Shown: piece by piece, positions 18,301-24,535 of the stretch
Position numbering within the stretch: position 1 is the stretch's first letter
Layout: the number at the start of each line of letters is the position of its first letter
Assembly (NCBI GenBank): GCA_049612785.1
Contig: JBMZBW010000028.1
Span: forward strand, 1-24,535
Direction of reading: 5' to 3'
From: UBA7985 sp049612785
Lineage (GTDB): Bacteria > Pseudomonadota > Alphaproteobacteria > UBA7985
Length of the DNA: 24,535 nt
Notes under the pieces: model-generated
The model's input: the letters and a program-made list of their open reading frames with translations, nothing else
Told to the model about the DNA's origin: nothing
Databases searched by the model: none
Position numbers and translations under genes: made by a program

Positions 18301-19229
18301 GCGACTGTTTTTGCTTCCTGATCCACGCAGTCCAAAAAGGCCCGGATGCCCCTCTCTTCGGCAAGTCTAAGAGCGGACTGCAAGTCACCATCTTTGTGCG
18401 ACAGCGAAACCGGAACCTCGACTTTCAGGCTCTCACTGCCATCATGGGACAGAATGTCGATGACGGCTGCGATGCGCCGCCCTTCAACGCGAGCCCAGAC
18501 CGCTGCTGGCGTGTGACAGCCAAAACCCAATTCTTGGGCAAAAAAGCGCTCGACCACGGCCAAACGGCGGTCTAGCGCACTGGTCAGGACCCCTTCTTCA
18601 ACGGGCAATTCATCCGTCACCCGGCATTCCAGCGCCAGTTGCCCTTGGCCGGTGGCCGGTGTGAAGTCCTTTGGATCGAGGTCAAAATCGCGAAGAGGGT
18701 CAAACAGTTGCGACCGCTTGAGACCAGCCTTGGCCAGCACCACAGCATCAAAAGTGCCGTCCAGCTGCTTATTGAGCCGTGTCGTAATGTTTCCCCGCAG
18801 CGGCTGGATAACCAAATCAGGCCGCCGTCGCTTGAGCTGTGCGACCCGGCGAGGACTACCAGTCCCAACAGTCGCACCTTCTTTGAGTTCATCGAGGGGA
18901 CAGCCAACCAGCACGTCACACACCTCTTCCCGAGGCGGAAAATACTGTTTCAGACCTTCAGTCGGTCGGCTGGCCATATCCTTGTAAGAATGGACGGCTG
19001 CATCGACCCGACCATCCAGTATGGCCGACTGCAATTCGGCGACAAAGACCCCAACGCCACCAAAGCTGGCCAGTGAAGACGTCCGGTCCCGATCACCCTG
19101 AGTCTCGATAACCACCCGCTCAATATTTCGCGCTGGTGCCAGGCGACGCATTTCTCCCAAAGCCCAGTCAGTCTGCGCCAGTGCCAGAACGGAACCTCGT
19201 GTACCAATCTTCAAATCTGAATTGTTCAA
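18297..19229 (-). CDS. hemC: Porphobilinogen deaminase (hydroxymethylbilane synthase), divergent
   Basis: Joins four porphobilinogens into hydroxymethylbilane for haem and related tetrapyrroles. From the TTG at 19229 the protein has 310 residues. Residues equivalent to E. coli Arg11 (GTRGS), Lys83 and Asp84 (HSYKD), the paired arginines (GSPRR), LRGN, TRL and GLKR are present, as is the dipyrromethane-cofactor cysteine (FGCHTP, Cys238). Unusual: the positions of E. coli Lys55 and Lys59 (A-K-x-GGKG) read Ser and Val (ASFGGVGVF), and GTSSLRR reads GTGSPRR. The frame opens at a TTG at 19250; 19229 is preferred because GGGG lies 6 bases upstream and it gives the usual family N-terminus. It could be the sole hemC or a second, divergent copy. 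Confidence 0.85.
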   Translation of the reverse strand: MNNSDLKIGTRGSVLALAQTDWALGEMRRLAPARNIERVVIETQGDRDRTSSLASFGGVGVFVAELQSAILDGRVDAAVHSYKDMASRPTEGLKQYFPPREEVCDVLVGCPLDELKEGATVGTGSPRRVAQLKRRRPDLVIQPLRGNITTRLNKQLDGTFDAVVLAKAGLKRSQLFDPLRDFDLDPKDFTPATGQGQLALECRVTDELPVEEGVLTSALDRRLAVVERFFAQELGFGCHTPAAVWARVEGRRIAAVIDILSHDGSESLKVEVPVSLSHKDGDLQSALRLAEERGIRAFLDCVDQEAKTVA

Positions 19230-19268
19230 AGCCCGCCCCGCAAAGTACAAAAATATTGATGCAATTTA

Positions 19269-19297
19269 TACATATTCAAGATGTTGACGGTCCGCAA
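19269..19297 (-). promoter_or_regulatory. Candidate hemC promoter
   Basis: On the minus strand TTGCGG (-35) and TATGTA (-10) are separated by 17 bases; the expected transcript start near 19262 gives a leader of about 33 bases to the TTG at 19229. This is too close to the alternative TTG at 19250 for a ribosome site there. Confidence 0.4.
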
Positions 19298-19387
19298 GAT
19301 GCACCCACCGCAGGTGACACTCTTAGCGGAAACTGTCATTCTCCGAAACCATGAGTTAGGAAACCTTTTGGGGGGAGAACGGCATCC

Positions 19388-20239
19388 ATGAAGTTACTAC
19401 GATTTGGCTCACCAGGTGCGGAAAAACCTGGCCTGCTGGACCATGATGGTCATATCCGAGACCTGTCTGCGCACGTGGCAGATTTCGATGCGGACGCCTT
19501 GTCGCCCGAAGGGTTGTCCCGACTGGCGGCGATAGAGCCTGTGAGTCTGCCACAGGCACCGGATAACGTGCGCCTTGGCCCGCCCATTCCTCGGCCTGGG
19601 AAATTTATCGGCATCGGCCTGAACTATGCCGATCACGCTGAAGAGGCCGGATTGCCCATCCCCGAACAGCCCATCGTTTTTTATAAAGCCGCTTCCTGTA
19701 TCAGCGGTCCGACGGACGATATCCTGCATCCGCGTGGTGCGGATCGGCTGGATTACGAAGTGGAGTTTGCCTTCGTCATCGGCACAGGCGGGCGGTACAT
19801 CAGCCGTGAAGCCGCGTGGGACCACATTGCCGGTTATACCCTCGTCAACGACATCTCGGAGCGCACGTTTCAGATGGACCGGGGCGGGTTGTGGAGTAAG
19901 GGCAAATCCTTTGACACTTTTGGTCCAACGGGACCCTATTTGGTCACCAAAGACGAGCTCGAAGACGCACAGAACCACCCCTTGAAAGCCACGGTGAACG
20001 GCGAAGTTCGACAGAACGGCACAACCGCCACCATGATTTTTGACATTCCGGCCATCATCGAACACCTCTCCTGCTATCAGACGCTGGAGCCGGGGGATCT
20101 GGTGTGCACCGGGACCCCGCCGGGTGTCGGAATGGGGATGAAGCCGCCACAATACCTGACCCCGGGCGATACAATCGAGCTGTCGAGCCCGGTGCTGGGA
20201 ACGCAGTCTATGCGGATCATTAAGGATCCCTTGGCCTAG
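19388..20239 (+). CDS. Fumarylacetoacetate hydrolase-family protein
   Basis: A 283-residue member of the FAH superfamily, which cleaves or decarboxylates beta-diketo and related acids with a divalent metal. The family core is clear: FIGIGLNYADHAEEAG (73-88), metal ligands Glu124 and Glu126 in DYEVEFAFVIG, Asp155 in VNDISERTFQ, the lysine-rich SKGKSFDTFGPTGP (170-183) and the CTGTPPGVGMG loop near the C-terminus. Close relatives are annotated as ureidoglycolate lyase or 2,4-diketo-3-deoxy-L-fuconate hydrolase, but neighbours give no substrate hint. The ATG at 19388 follows a GGGGGGAG purine stretch at a good distance. It is divergent from hemC across 158 bases. Confidence 0.9.
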   Translation: MKLLRFGSPGAEKPGLLDHDGHIRDLSAHVADFDADALSPEGLSRLAAIEPVSLPQAPDNVRLGPPIPRPGKFIGIGLNYADHAEEAGLPIPEQPIVFYKAASCISGPTDDILHPRGADRLDYEVEFAFVIGTGGRYISREAAWDHIAGYTLVNDISERTFQMDRGGLWSKGKSFDTFGPTGPYLVTKDELEDAQNHPLKATVNGEVRQNGTTATMIFDIPAIIEHLSCYQTLEPGDLVCTGTPPGVGMGMKPPQYLTPGDTIELSSPVLGTQSMRIIKDPLA

Positions 20240-20251
20240 CCCCTCCCGTCG

Positions 20252-20330
20252 ACCCGATCACAATTGCTCACGAAACCTCGCAATTTTGCGTCAAATTGCT
20301 CGCTAGTTTGTTAGTGGTGAGTGATCGGGT
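20252..20330. repeat. Long-loop inverted repeat between the FAH-family and spondin genes
   Basis: ACCCGATCAC (20252-20261) is exactly inverted as GTGATCGGGT (20321-20330), enclosing 59 bases that hold two copies of ATTGCTC (near 20264 and 20294). It may fold at the RNA level as a terminator-like element for the hydrolase or as a control element for the spondin gene. No gene lies in this 171-base gap. Confidence 0.35.
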
Positions 20331-20410
20331 GCGTCGGCATATGGGAGTCGAAGCCGTGCTTTCACAGTCGGCTTCACACCCTGAGAACGACCGACTGAGA
20401 GACGCTTGCC

Positions 20411-21100
20411 ATGAAACGCTCAACCGCCCCTACCCCAAAGGTTCTGCTTACTGCTTCTGCTGCCTTTATTCTGTCTGCCGCCTCTGCTTCAGCCGCCTTT
20501 GCGCAATGCGTTGGTGAAGCAAGCTACCAGGTTACTTTCATGCCCAACTGGGTTGAAGGCGTGACCAACTATGACGTGCCGAGCAACGCCCACTGGTCGC
20601 CCATGGTTGTTGCGACACACGCCAACCCCGGTGAAATCTTCTCAATCGGTGAACGATCAACCGCGGGCGTGCAAACCGTCGCTGAAACCGGTGGGCGCGG
20701 TCCGATTACAGCTGAGTTGGATGCTCTTTTTGCAACCGGCACTGTGCGCGCTTATCGCACCGGCTCCCTGATTAACGATGCTGTCGGCACCGATACAGTG
20801 ACGCTGAGCGCGGCGTCTGCCCAGCCTTACCTGACAATGATTTCAATGATCGCACCTTCTCCGGACTGGTTTGTTGGCGTCGATGGCATTTCTCTATGTC
20901 GCGGCTCTGCTTGGGTCGATAACCTCCAGCTCCCGCTGATGGCGCAGGATGCGGGCACGGATAGCGGCGTTGCATTCGCGTCTCCAAATCAGGAGAGCCG
21001 TCCGAAAGCAGCGATCCAGTACCTGAACCCCGATCTGAACCTGACTTCGGCTTCGGACGAAGCGGCTGTTTTTGGAACCTTGAGCATCAAACGCAACTAG
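20411..21100 (+). CDS. Secreted spondin-N domain protein
   Basis: A 229-residue secreted protein. Residues 1-31 are a signal peptide cleaved after SAAFA or AFAQ. Residues ~36-190 match the spondin_N domain: YQVTFMPNWVEG (39-50), the AHWSPMVVATH core (60-70), a SPDWFVGVDGISLC segment (150-163), and the DAGTDSGVAF motif (180-189) that in F-spondin lies near the calcium-binding end. In animals this domain binds matrix and lipids; bacterial versions have no settled role. Two cysteines (Cys33, Cys163) could form a disulfide. It has a weak ribosome site and its own upstream gap, and two hairpins follow it, so it looks monocistronic. Confidence 0.88.
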   Translation: MKRSTAPTPKVLLTASAAFILSAASASAAFAQCVGEASYQVTFMPNWVEGVTNYDVPSNAHWSPMVVATHANPGEIFSIGERSTAGVQTVAETGGRGPITAELDALFATGTVRAYRTGSLINDAVGTDTVTLSAASAQPYLTMISMIAPSPDWFVGVDGISLCRGSAWVDNLQLPLMAQDAGTDSGVAFASPNQESRPKAAIQYLNPDLNLTSASDEAAVFGTLSIKRN

Positions 21101-21155
21101 CATCTTTCGCTTCCTTGAAGTTGGCGGGCCTTTCGACCCTTTGCTTCGAAATCAA

Positions 21156-21196
21156 TCGCGCCAGCGGAAAATCCTCCCAGTCTTCCACTGGCGCGA
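21156..21196 (+). terminator. Hairpin with CCUCCC in its loop, after the spondin gene
   Basis: TCGCGCCAGCGG (21156-21167) pairs with CCACTGGCGCGA (21185-21196), 11 of 12 Watson-Crick, around a 17-base loop containing TCCTCCC. It lies 55 bases after the spondin stop. No T-run follows, so it may be a transcript-end or regulatory structure. Confidence 0.4.
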
Positions 21197-21201
21197 TGGT
21201 G

Positions 21202-21228
21202 GCCTCTCTCTTACCGAAAGAGGGAGGC
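21202..21228. terminator. Second hairpin between convergent genes
   Basis: GCCTCTCTCTT-accga-AAGAGGGAGGC forms an 11-base stem (one G-T or mismatch position). It lies between the spondin and radical SAM stops and could work in either direction, though no clear T-run follows. Confidence 0.45.
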
Positions 21229-21266
21229 TCGATGATTCAGCGCTCCGGCATCCGCGCGCTCATCTC

Positions 21267-22499
21267 TCAAAGTAGAGAAAGCTGATCACCCGCCCGTTCG
21301 GGTGGACAGAAGTTTTCCGTTTCCAGTGGGCGCAGGTGAGCAGACAGGCCATTACGGGCGCAGGCCACCTCAAACCTATGCTTCAGAACGTGCGCCAAGG
21401 GTCCGCTGCCGCGCATTCTTTCACCAAAAGAAGAGCGATAAACCCTGCCGCCATGCATCGAGATAACCTGACTCATGACCTTCTTTGCCCGATCCGGAAA
21501 GTTCGCTTCCAACCAATCGCGGAAGACGGTTTCTACTTCCAGAGGCAGCCGCAGCGGTATCATGGTCGCAGCCCGAGCACCGGCTTGCCATGCGGCACCA
21601 AGGATCCCCTCAAGCTCCCAATCATTGAGTCCCGGTATCATTGGCGATGCCATGACCCGAACCGGGATTTTCGCCTCTGAAAGCTGCCGAATTGTGTCCA
21701 GCCGGCGTTCAGGCGAGGAACAGCGCGGTTCCATCAGTCGTGACAATGACGCGTCGAGTGTGGTGACCGATATGCCCACATGAACCAAACCCCGCCGCGC
21801 CATACCGCTAAGTCGATCAAGATCACGAAGAATTCCCGCAGACTTCGTCACAATCGTCACAGGATGGTTGCATTGGTCCAGAACGCTCAGGATTGCACTG
21901 GTCAGCTTCAACTCCCGCTCGATTGGCTGATAGGGGTCGGTATTGGTGCCCAAGGCGATGGGCGCCACTTTGTAGTCAGGTTTTCTCAGGGCATCTTCGA
22001 GCAGTTCTGCCACGTCGTACTTGGCAAACAGTTTGGTTTCAAAATCCAAACCTGCCGAAAGGCCCATAAACGCGTGACTTGGCCTCGCGTAGCAATAAGT
22101 ACAACCATGCTCGCACCCTCTGTAAGGATTTACAGAGCGGTCAAAGCCCAGATCGGGAGACTGATTGAAGGTCAGAACTGACTTTGCGCGGTCCTCGGAT
22201 ACAGTCGTGGGACGTTGAATCAAGTCTTCCAACCGCGTTTGGCCACTACCCCAACCATCATCGAACGCGACGTAGTCCGTAACCTCGAAGCGGCCTTTCG
22301 GCCCCTCCGCCACACCTCGTCCTTTGCGGTAACCCTTGGCTCGTGCCGCCTCGCTTTGTGACTTGTTAACCCGATGGCGGTAGGCATCCGCTCTGGCTGG
22401 TTTGAACGCCAGTTTCGGCGTCGCCGAGGCAGATTTTCCGCTTGATGGAGCTGAAACCAGACGCTGGTCCCCCAGCCTGGCCACGTCGCGCTGTTTCAT
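21267..22499 (-). CDS. PA0069-family radical SAM protein
   Basis: A 410-residue radical SAM protein of the PA0069/Rv2578c type, related to spore photoproduct lyase (SplB-like). The iron-sulfur motif is CEHGCTYCYA, cysteines 129, 133 and 136, preceded by NPYRGC. Later segments VGISVTTLDASLSRLMEPR and VMASPMIPGLND are typical of the family's SAM barrel. The first ~60 residues are a basic, low-complexity extension. The reaction is unknown; family links to DNA repair are speculative. The ATG at 22499 has a GAGG site. Its promoter lies under a palindromic operator (22522-22552), so regulation by repression is likely. Confidence 0.9.
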   Translation of the reverse strand: MKQRDVARLGDQRLVSAPSSGKSASATPKLAFKPARADAYRHRVNKSQSEAARAKGYRKGRGVAEGPKGRFEVTDYVAFDDGWGSGQTRLEDLIQRPTTVSEDRAKSVLTFNQSPDLGFDRSVNPYRGCEHGCTYCYARPSHAFMGLSAGLDFETKLFAKYDVAELLEDALRKPDYKVAPIALGTNTDPYQPIERELKLTSAILSVLDQCNHPVTIVTKSAGILRDLDRLSGMARRGLVHVGISVTTLDASLSRLMEPRCSSPERRLDTIRQLSEAKIPVRVMASPMIPGLNDWELEGILGAAWQAGARAATMIPLRLPLEVETVFRDWLEANFPDRAKKVMSQVISMHGGRVYRSSFGERMRGSGPLAHVLKHRFEVACARNGLSAHLRPLETENFCPPERAGDQLSLL

Positions 22500-22521
22500 T
22501 GAGCCTCACAGATGATCCCGT

Positions 22522-22552
22522 TTTGTTCTCAAAGAGGTATAATGAGAACAAA
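22522..22552. promoter_or_regulatory. Palindromic operator over the radical SAM promoter
   Basis: TTTGTTCTCA (22522-22531) and TGAGAACAAA (22543-22552) form a perfect 10-base inverted repeat with an 11-base spacer. It covers the candidate -10 box TTATAC (22537-22542, minus strand) and part of the spacer to a -35 TTGATG (22559-22564). The geometry fits a repressor that blocks RNA polymerase. Confidence 0.6.
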
Positions 22553-22564
22553 CGTGAACATCAA
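22537..22564 (-). promoter_or_regulatory. Candidate promoter of the radical SAM gene
   Basis: On the minus strand TTGATG (-35) and TTATAC (-10) have a 16-base spacer; the expected start is near 22530, about 30 bases before the ATG at 22499. Confidence 0.45.
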
Positions 22565-22653
22565 GTGAAAAATGATTTGGTAACAGGATCTTAGAACTTT
22601 TCGCATCAGGATGGTGTCCAATCTCACTGCCCCGACCCCTGTGGACAGCACCT

Positions 22654-23250
22654 TTAGTCTGGTCGTTGAAGCTGAAAAATCTGATCGGCGACGGAGTAGT
22701 CCATGTAGCCCATCCGGGCCAGTGCCTTAGCGCGAGAATTATCAAACATGCCGTCGGTGAGCATGTCATCGCGAATGAATGCCTTCTGTACCGTTCCGAT
22801 GATCATGGAGTTGTGGCGTCCAAACTGGTTTGATTTGAGGGGAATGAACTGATCGACGGTGCATTCGAGCGCCGCTGCAGCCTCCGCCACTCGGGGGGCC
22901 TGTACCGTCATACTTTGGGCCTTGCTGACCCCTGCCAATTCAAATTCGTCGATGCCGGCGTCAACTGTTTTGGCACTCCGGTTCATTGCATCAGCGAGGT
23001 CTTGCGTCACCAGATTCCAGACAAACTCACCGGTGGCCACAGCATTGTTGAAACTGTCTTTATGACCAGATGTTGAGAACATCACCATAAAGGGCGCGTC
23101 CGCAATCAGATTGAAGAAGCTGTACGGTGCCAGGTTTGCGATACCTGTTGAAGAAAGGGTCGATATCCAACCGATCGGCCGCGGCGCGACCAAAGCTTTG
23201 AGTGGATTGTGAGTGAGTTCAGGGGCTTTTTCGTTGGGATCGAAAAACAT
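22654..23250 (-). CDS. Flavin reductase-like FMN-binding protein
   Basis: A 198-residue member of the flavin reductase-like (DIM6/NTAB, FMN-binding split-barrel) family. The signature is APRPIGWISTLSSTGIANLA with PYSFFN (22-47), followed by SGHKDSFNNAVATGEFVWNL (61-80), which in relatives contacts FMN. Such proteins use FMN as a cofactor; some are reductase partners of monooxygenases, but most are uncharacterised, and no monooxygenase is adjacent here. The frame begins at a TTG at 23271; the ATG at 23250 is preferred because the family normally starts with a short FDP-type segment and AGAAGG lies upstream. A palindrome at 23313-23335 sits in the promoter region. Confidence 0.87.
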   Translation of the reverse strand: MFFDPNEKAPELTHNPLKALVAPRPIGWISTLSSTGIANLAPYSFFNLIADAPFMVMFSTSGHKDSFNNAVATGEFVWNLVTQDLADAMNRSAKTVDAGIDEFELAGVSKAQSMTVQAPRVAEAAAALECTVDQFIPLKSNQFGRHNSMIIGTVQKAFIRDDMLTDGMFDNSRAKALARMGYMDYSVADQIFQLQRPD

Positions 23251-23312
23251 AGACACAGCAACCTTCTTCAAATGCTAGCCATGCATCAACCAGCGCCTCT
23301 CGTATAGCCAAG

Positions 23313-23335
23313 GAACCGATTGTACAAAACGGTTC
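23313..23335. promoter_or_regulatory. TetR-type palindrome upstream of the flavin reductase-like gene
   Basis: GAACCG-a-TTGTACAA-aa-CGGTTC is an almost fully symmetric 23-base palindrome: 6-base outer arms and an 8-base central palindrome. It lies 63 bases before the ATG at 23250. The size and symmetry suit a TetR-family dimer, and a TetR gene lies at 24044, but binding is inference. Confidence 0.5.
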
Positions 23336-23419
23336 AATTTACCCGCAACGACTCCTGCGACTCTGAAAAAGACATGCAAAAATAGCATATCAGTGCGAAT
23401 ATAGGGGTAATACAGCCTC

Positions 23420-23603
23420 TATCTTTGCATTGAGCGCAAGACTGCTTGGCGTTGCAGGTACTTTTTGATGAGCAGGAGCTGGGCTAAATCCACGTCCATC
23501 AACGGTGGTTTTCTTCTCCCGCCGTTTTTCAAATCTCTCTCAGAAGAATCTCCTCCCTTAAAAAGTAACCCCGCGAGCAAGCCGCTCGCGGGGTTATTTT
23601 TTT
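23420..23603 (+). ncRNA. Candidate small RNA with anti-Shine-Dalgarno motifs
   Basis: No convincing protein gene lies upstream, yet a perfect intrinsic terminator ends at 23603, so something is transcribed rightward. Just before it is a hairpin, AACGGTGG (23501-23508) with CCGCCGTT (23519-23526), one G-U pair, whose loop and 3' flank contain CTTCTCCC, and then an unpaired-looking CTCCTCCC (23550-23557). Motifs of this kind complement ribosome binding sites and are known in the CcsR RNAs of Rhodobacter and the cuckoo RNAs of Rhizobiales. The 5' end is a guess: I found no clear promoter, and no DUF1127 gene, which often precedes CcsR RNAs. Confidence 0.4.
23567..23603 (+). terminator. Strong intrinsic terminator
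   Basis: AACCCCGCGAGC-aagcc-GCTCGCGGGGTT, a perfect 12-base GC-rich stem with a 5-base loop, is followed by A and seven T residues. On the minus strand the stem is followed by ACTTTTT, so it may also act in that direction. Confidence 0.9.
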
Positions 23604-23689
23604 GGCCAGATACAATTCTGTACACCTTACCGCCTAGCAGAATTACGCCGAAATGAACCCTGCTCCGGCGTTTGGATAGAATTGCAACA

Positions 23690-23880
23690 AACATCAACCT
23701 ATGTGATTTTATTCATATAAAAATACAACATCGCGAATCGCAGTTCGTTCTGAGATTATTTTTTAAAACTATTTTCTCATTACTGATCTTTTTTAATCTT
23801 TCTGACTTTTTTATCAAATTGACTGTCATGTCGAGCGTGTTTTGGTGGAGAAGTCTTGGATTCATTTCAAAATGACAGGC
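23690..23880. other. AT-rich intergenic stretch
   Basis: About 190 bases that are markedly AT-rich, with T-runs of 5-6, in an otherwise GC-rich window. No protein gene with a ribosome site is visible. It could be a regulatory or bent-DNA region upstream of the TetR gene, or a remnant of acquired DNA. Confidence 0.4.
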
Positions 23881-24043
23881 ACAAAAACAATTTCATGGCT
23901 CTCGTGAAAACCCCCTTGATGCCTCGAGCAATTAGTTGATGTCTTGGTCTTATTGCAGTCCCAACGCACTAGTGGTGCATTCGGGTCTGCGGGATGAGCA
24001 CTATGAGAGAAGGCCCCGCATCGAAAGGTGCTGGGAGGGAACT

Positions 24044-24535
24044 ATGTATCAGGAACTGATCAGCGTGACGCCGCAAGACCGAGTTACATCGAACAGAAGA
24101 TCCCGGACACGGAAAGATATTCTGCGTGCAGCGCTCGAACTGGTCGAATCAGGCCGGCAAATGACTGTTCAGGCTATTGCTGACCAGTCTGGCGTCTCTA
24201 AGCCAACGATTTACCGCTACTACAACTCTCCTGAAGAAATTGAGCGGGATGCATTCCTCAGCGAATTGGGCGCTGAAAGAGGTGCAAATTTCGTAGCGGC
24301 TGTTCAGCAAGTCATTCTCGATAATGCTGATGTTCGGGTGCGAATTCATCGGATGGCTGAACTTCTGCCGCAGATCATTGAAACGAACGGTGCTTTCTTG
24401 CGCGGATTGATGACCCAGCACTACCGGAAGCCAGGCGAGCGACCAGAATGGCTCCTGCCCGCCATTCAACAGATGATTTACGGTGCGTTAGAGCCTGTCC
24501 GCAATCGTCTGACGATGCAGGACTTCAAACAACTC
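24044..24535 (+). CDS. TetR-family transcriptional regulator (C-terminus off window)
   Basis: The reading frame from the ATG at 24044 is open to the window edge (164 codons), so the protein is cut short. A GGGAGGG ribosome site lies just upstream. Residues ~22-68 are a TetR helix-turn-helix: RKDILRAALELVESG, then MTVQAIADQSGVSKPTIYRYYNSPEEI, which keeps the usual GVSKPTIYRYY recognition helix. The remainder is the start of the helical ligand-binding domain. The ligand and targets are unknown. A partly symmetric stretch around CACTAGTG near 23968-23975 lies about 70 bases upstream and could be an autoregulatory site. The palindrome at 23313 before the flavin reductase-like gene is another possible target. 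Confidence 0.88.
   Translation, partial: MYQELISVTPQDRVTSNRRSRTRKDILRAALELVESGRQMTVQAIADQSGVSKPTIYRYYNSPEEIERDAFLSELGAERGANFVAAVQQVILDNADVRVRIHRMAELLPQIIETNGAFLRGLMTQHYRKPGERPEWLLPAIQQMIYGALEPVRNRLTMQDFKQL

Noticed and set aside
22543..22564. Alphaproteobacterial LexA (SOS) box, GTTC-N7-GTTC, before the radical SAM gene
   Set aside because: The two GTTC words are 6 bases apart instead of 7; the larger palindrome explains the region better.
23465..23656. 63-residue reading frame across the terminator
   Set aside because: It runs through a strong intrinsic terminator and has no recognisable ribosome site or family features.
23672..23875. 67-residue hydrophobic reading frame in the AT-rich region
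   Set aside because: It starts at a TTG with no ribosome site, and its hydrophobic character follows from T-rich composition.

Overview
The window looks like chromosomal DNA from an alphaproteobacterium. Base composition is moderately GC-rich, several genes need TTG or GTG starts, and the gene content (aminopeptidase P, FadD, alpha-2-macroglobulin with PBP1C, a PA0069-type radical SAM protein) fits that class. A CUCCUCCC-bearing candidate small RNA points loosely to Rhodobacterales or Rhizobiales. I cannot name a genus. I see no tRNA, rRNA, insertion sequence or CRISPR array.

Layout. Positions 1-1922 (-) hold most of a secreted peptidoglycan-binding-fold protein whose C-terminus lies beyond the left edge. 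A ~290-base divergent promoter region separates it from a secreted cysteine-rich protein of unknown function (2213-3520, +). A small lower-GC island follows (3660-4385, +): a DUF6932-like, nucleotidyltransferase-derived protein and an 85-residue partner. Next is a minus-strand block: an orphan lipoprotein, a class I/II aminotransferase overlapping aminopeptidase P by 4 bases, then a terminator and a separately transcribed fadD.

Positions 10344-18300 (+) form a tight envelope operon: a thioester-type alpha-2-macroglobulin, penicillin-binding protein 1C and a GNAT acetyltransferase. It converges with and overlaps a divergent hemC (-). HemC is divergent from a fumarylacetoacetase-family hydrolase (+). 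A secreted spondin-domain protein (+) follows, with two hairpins between it and a radical SAM gene (-) that has a strong palindromic operator over its promoter. A flavin-reductase-like gene (-) has a second, different palindrome upstream.

The last ~790 bases before a TetR regulator (24044, truncated by the right edge) contain no convincing protein gene. They do hold a perfect intrinsic terminator, preceded by a hairpin and pyrimidine motifs complementary to Shine-Dalgarno sequences, which I read as a candidate small RNA gene, and then an AT-rich stretch.

Most of the window is ordinary. The parts most worth a second look are the candidate anti-Shine-Dalgarno RNA, the DUF6932-like pair with apparently lost catalytic residues, the HemC lacking two usual lysines, and the two operator palindromes.
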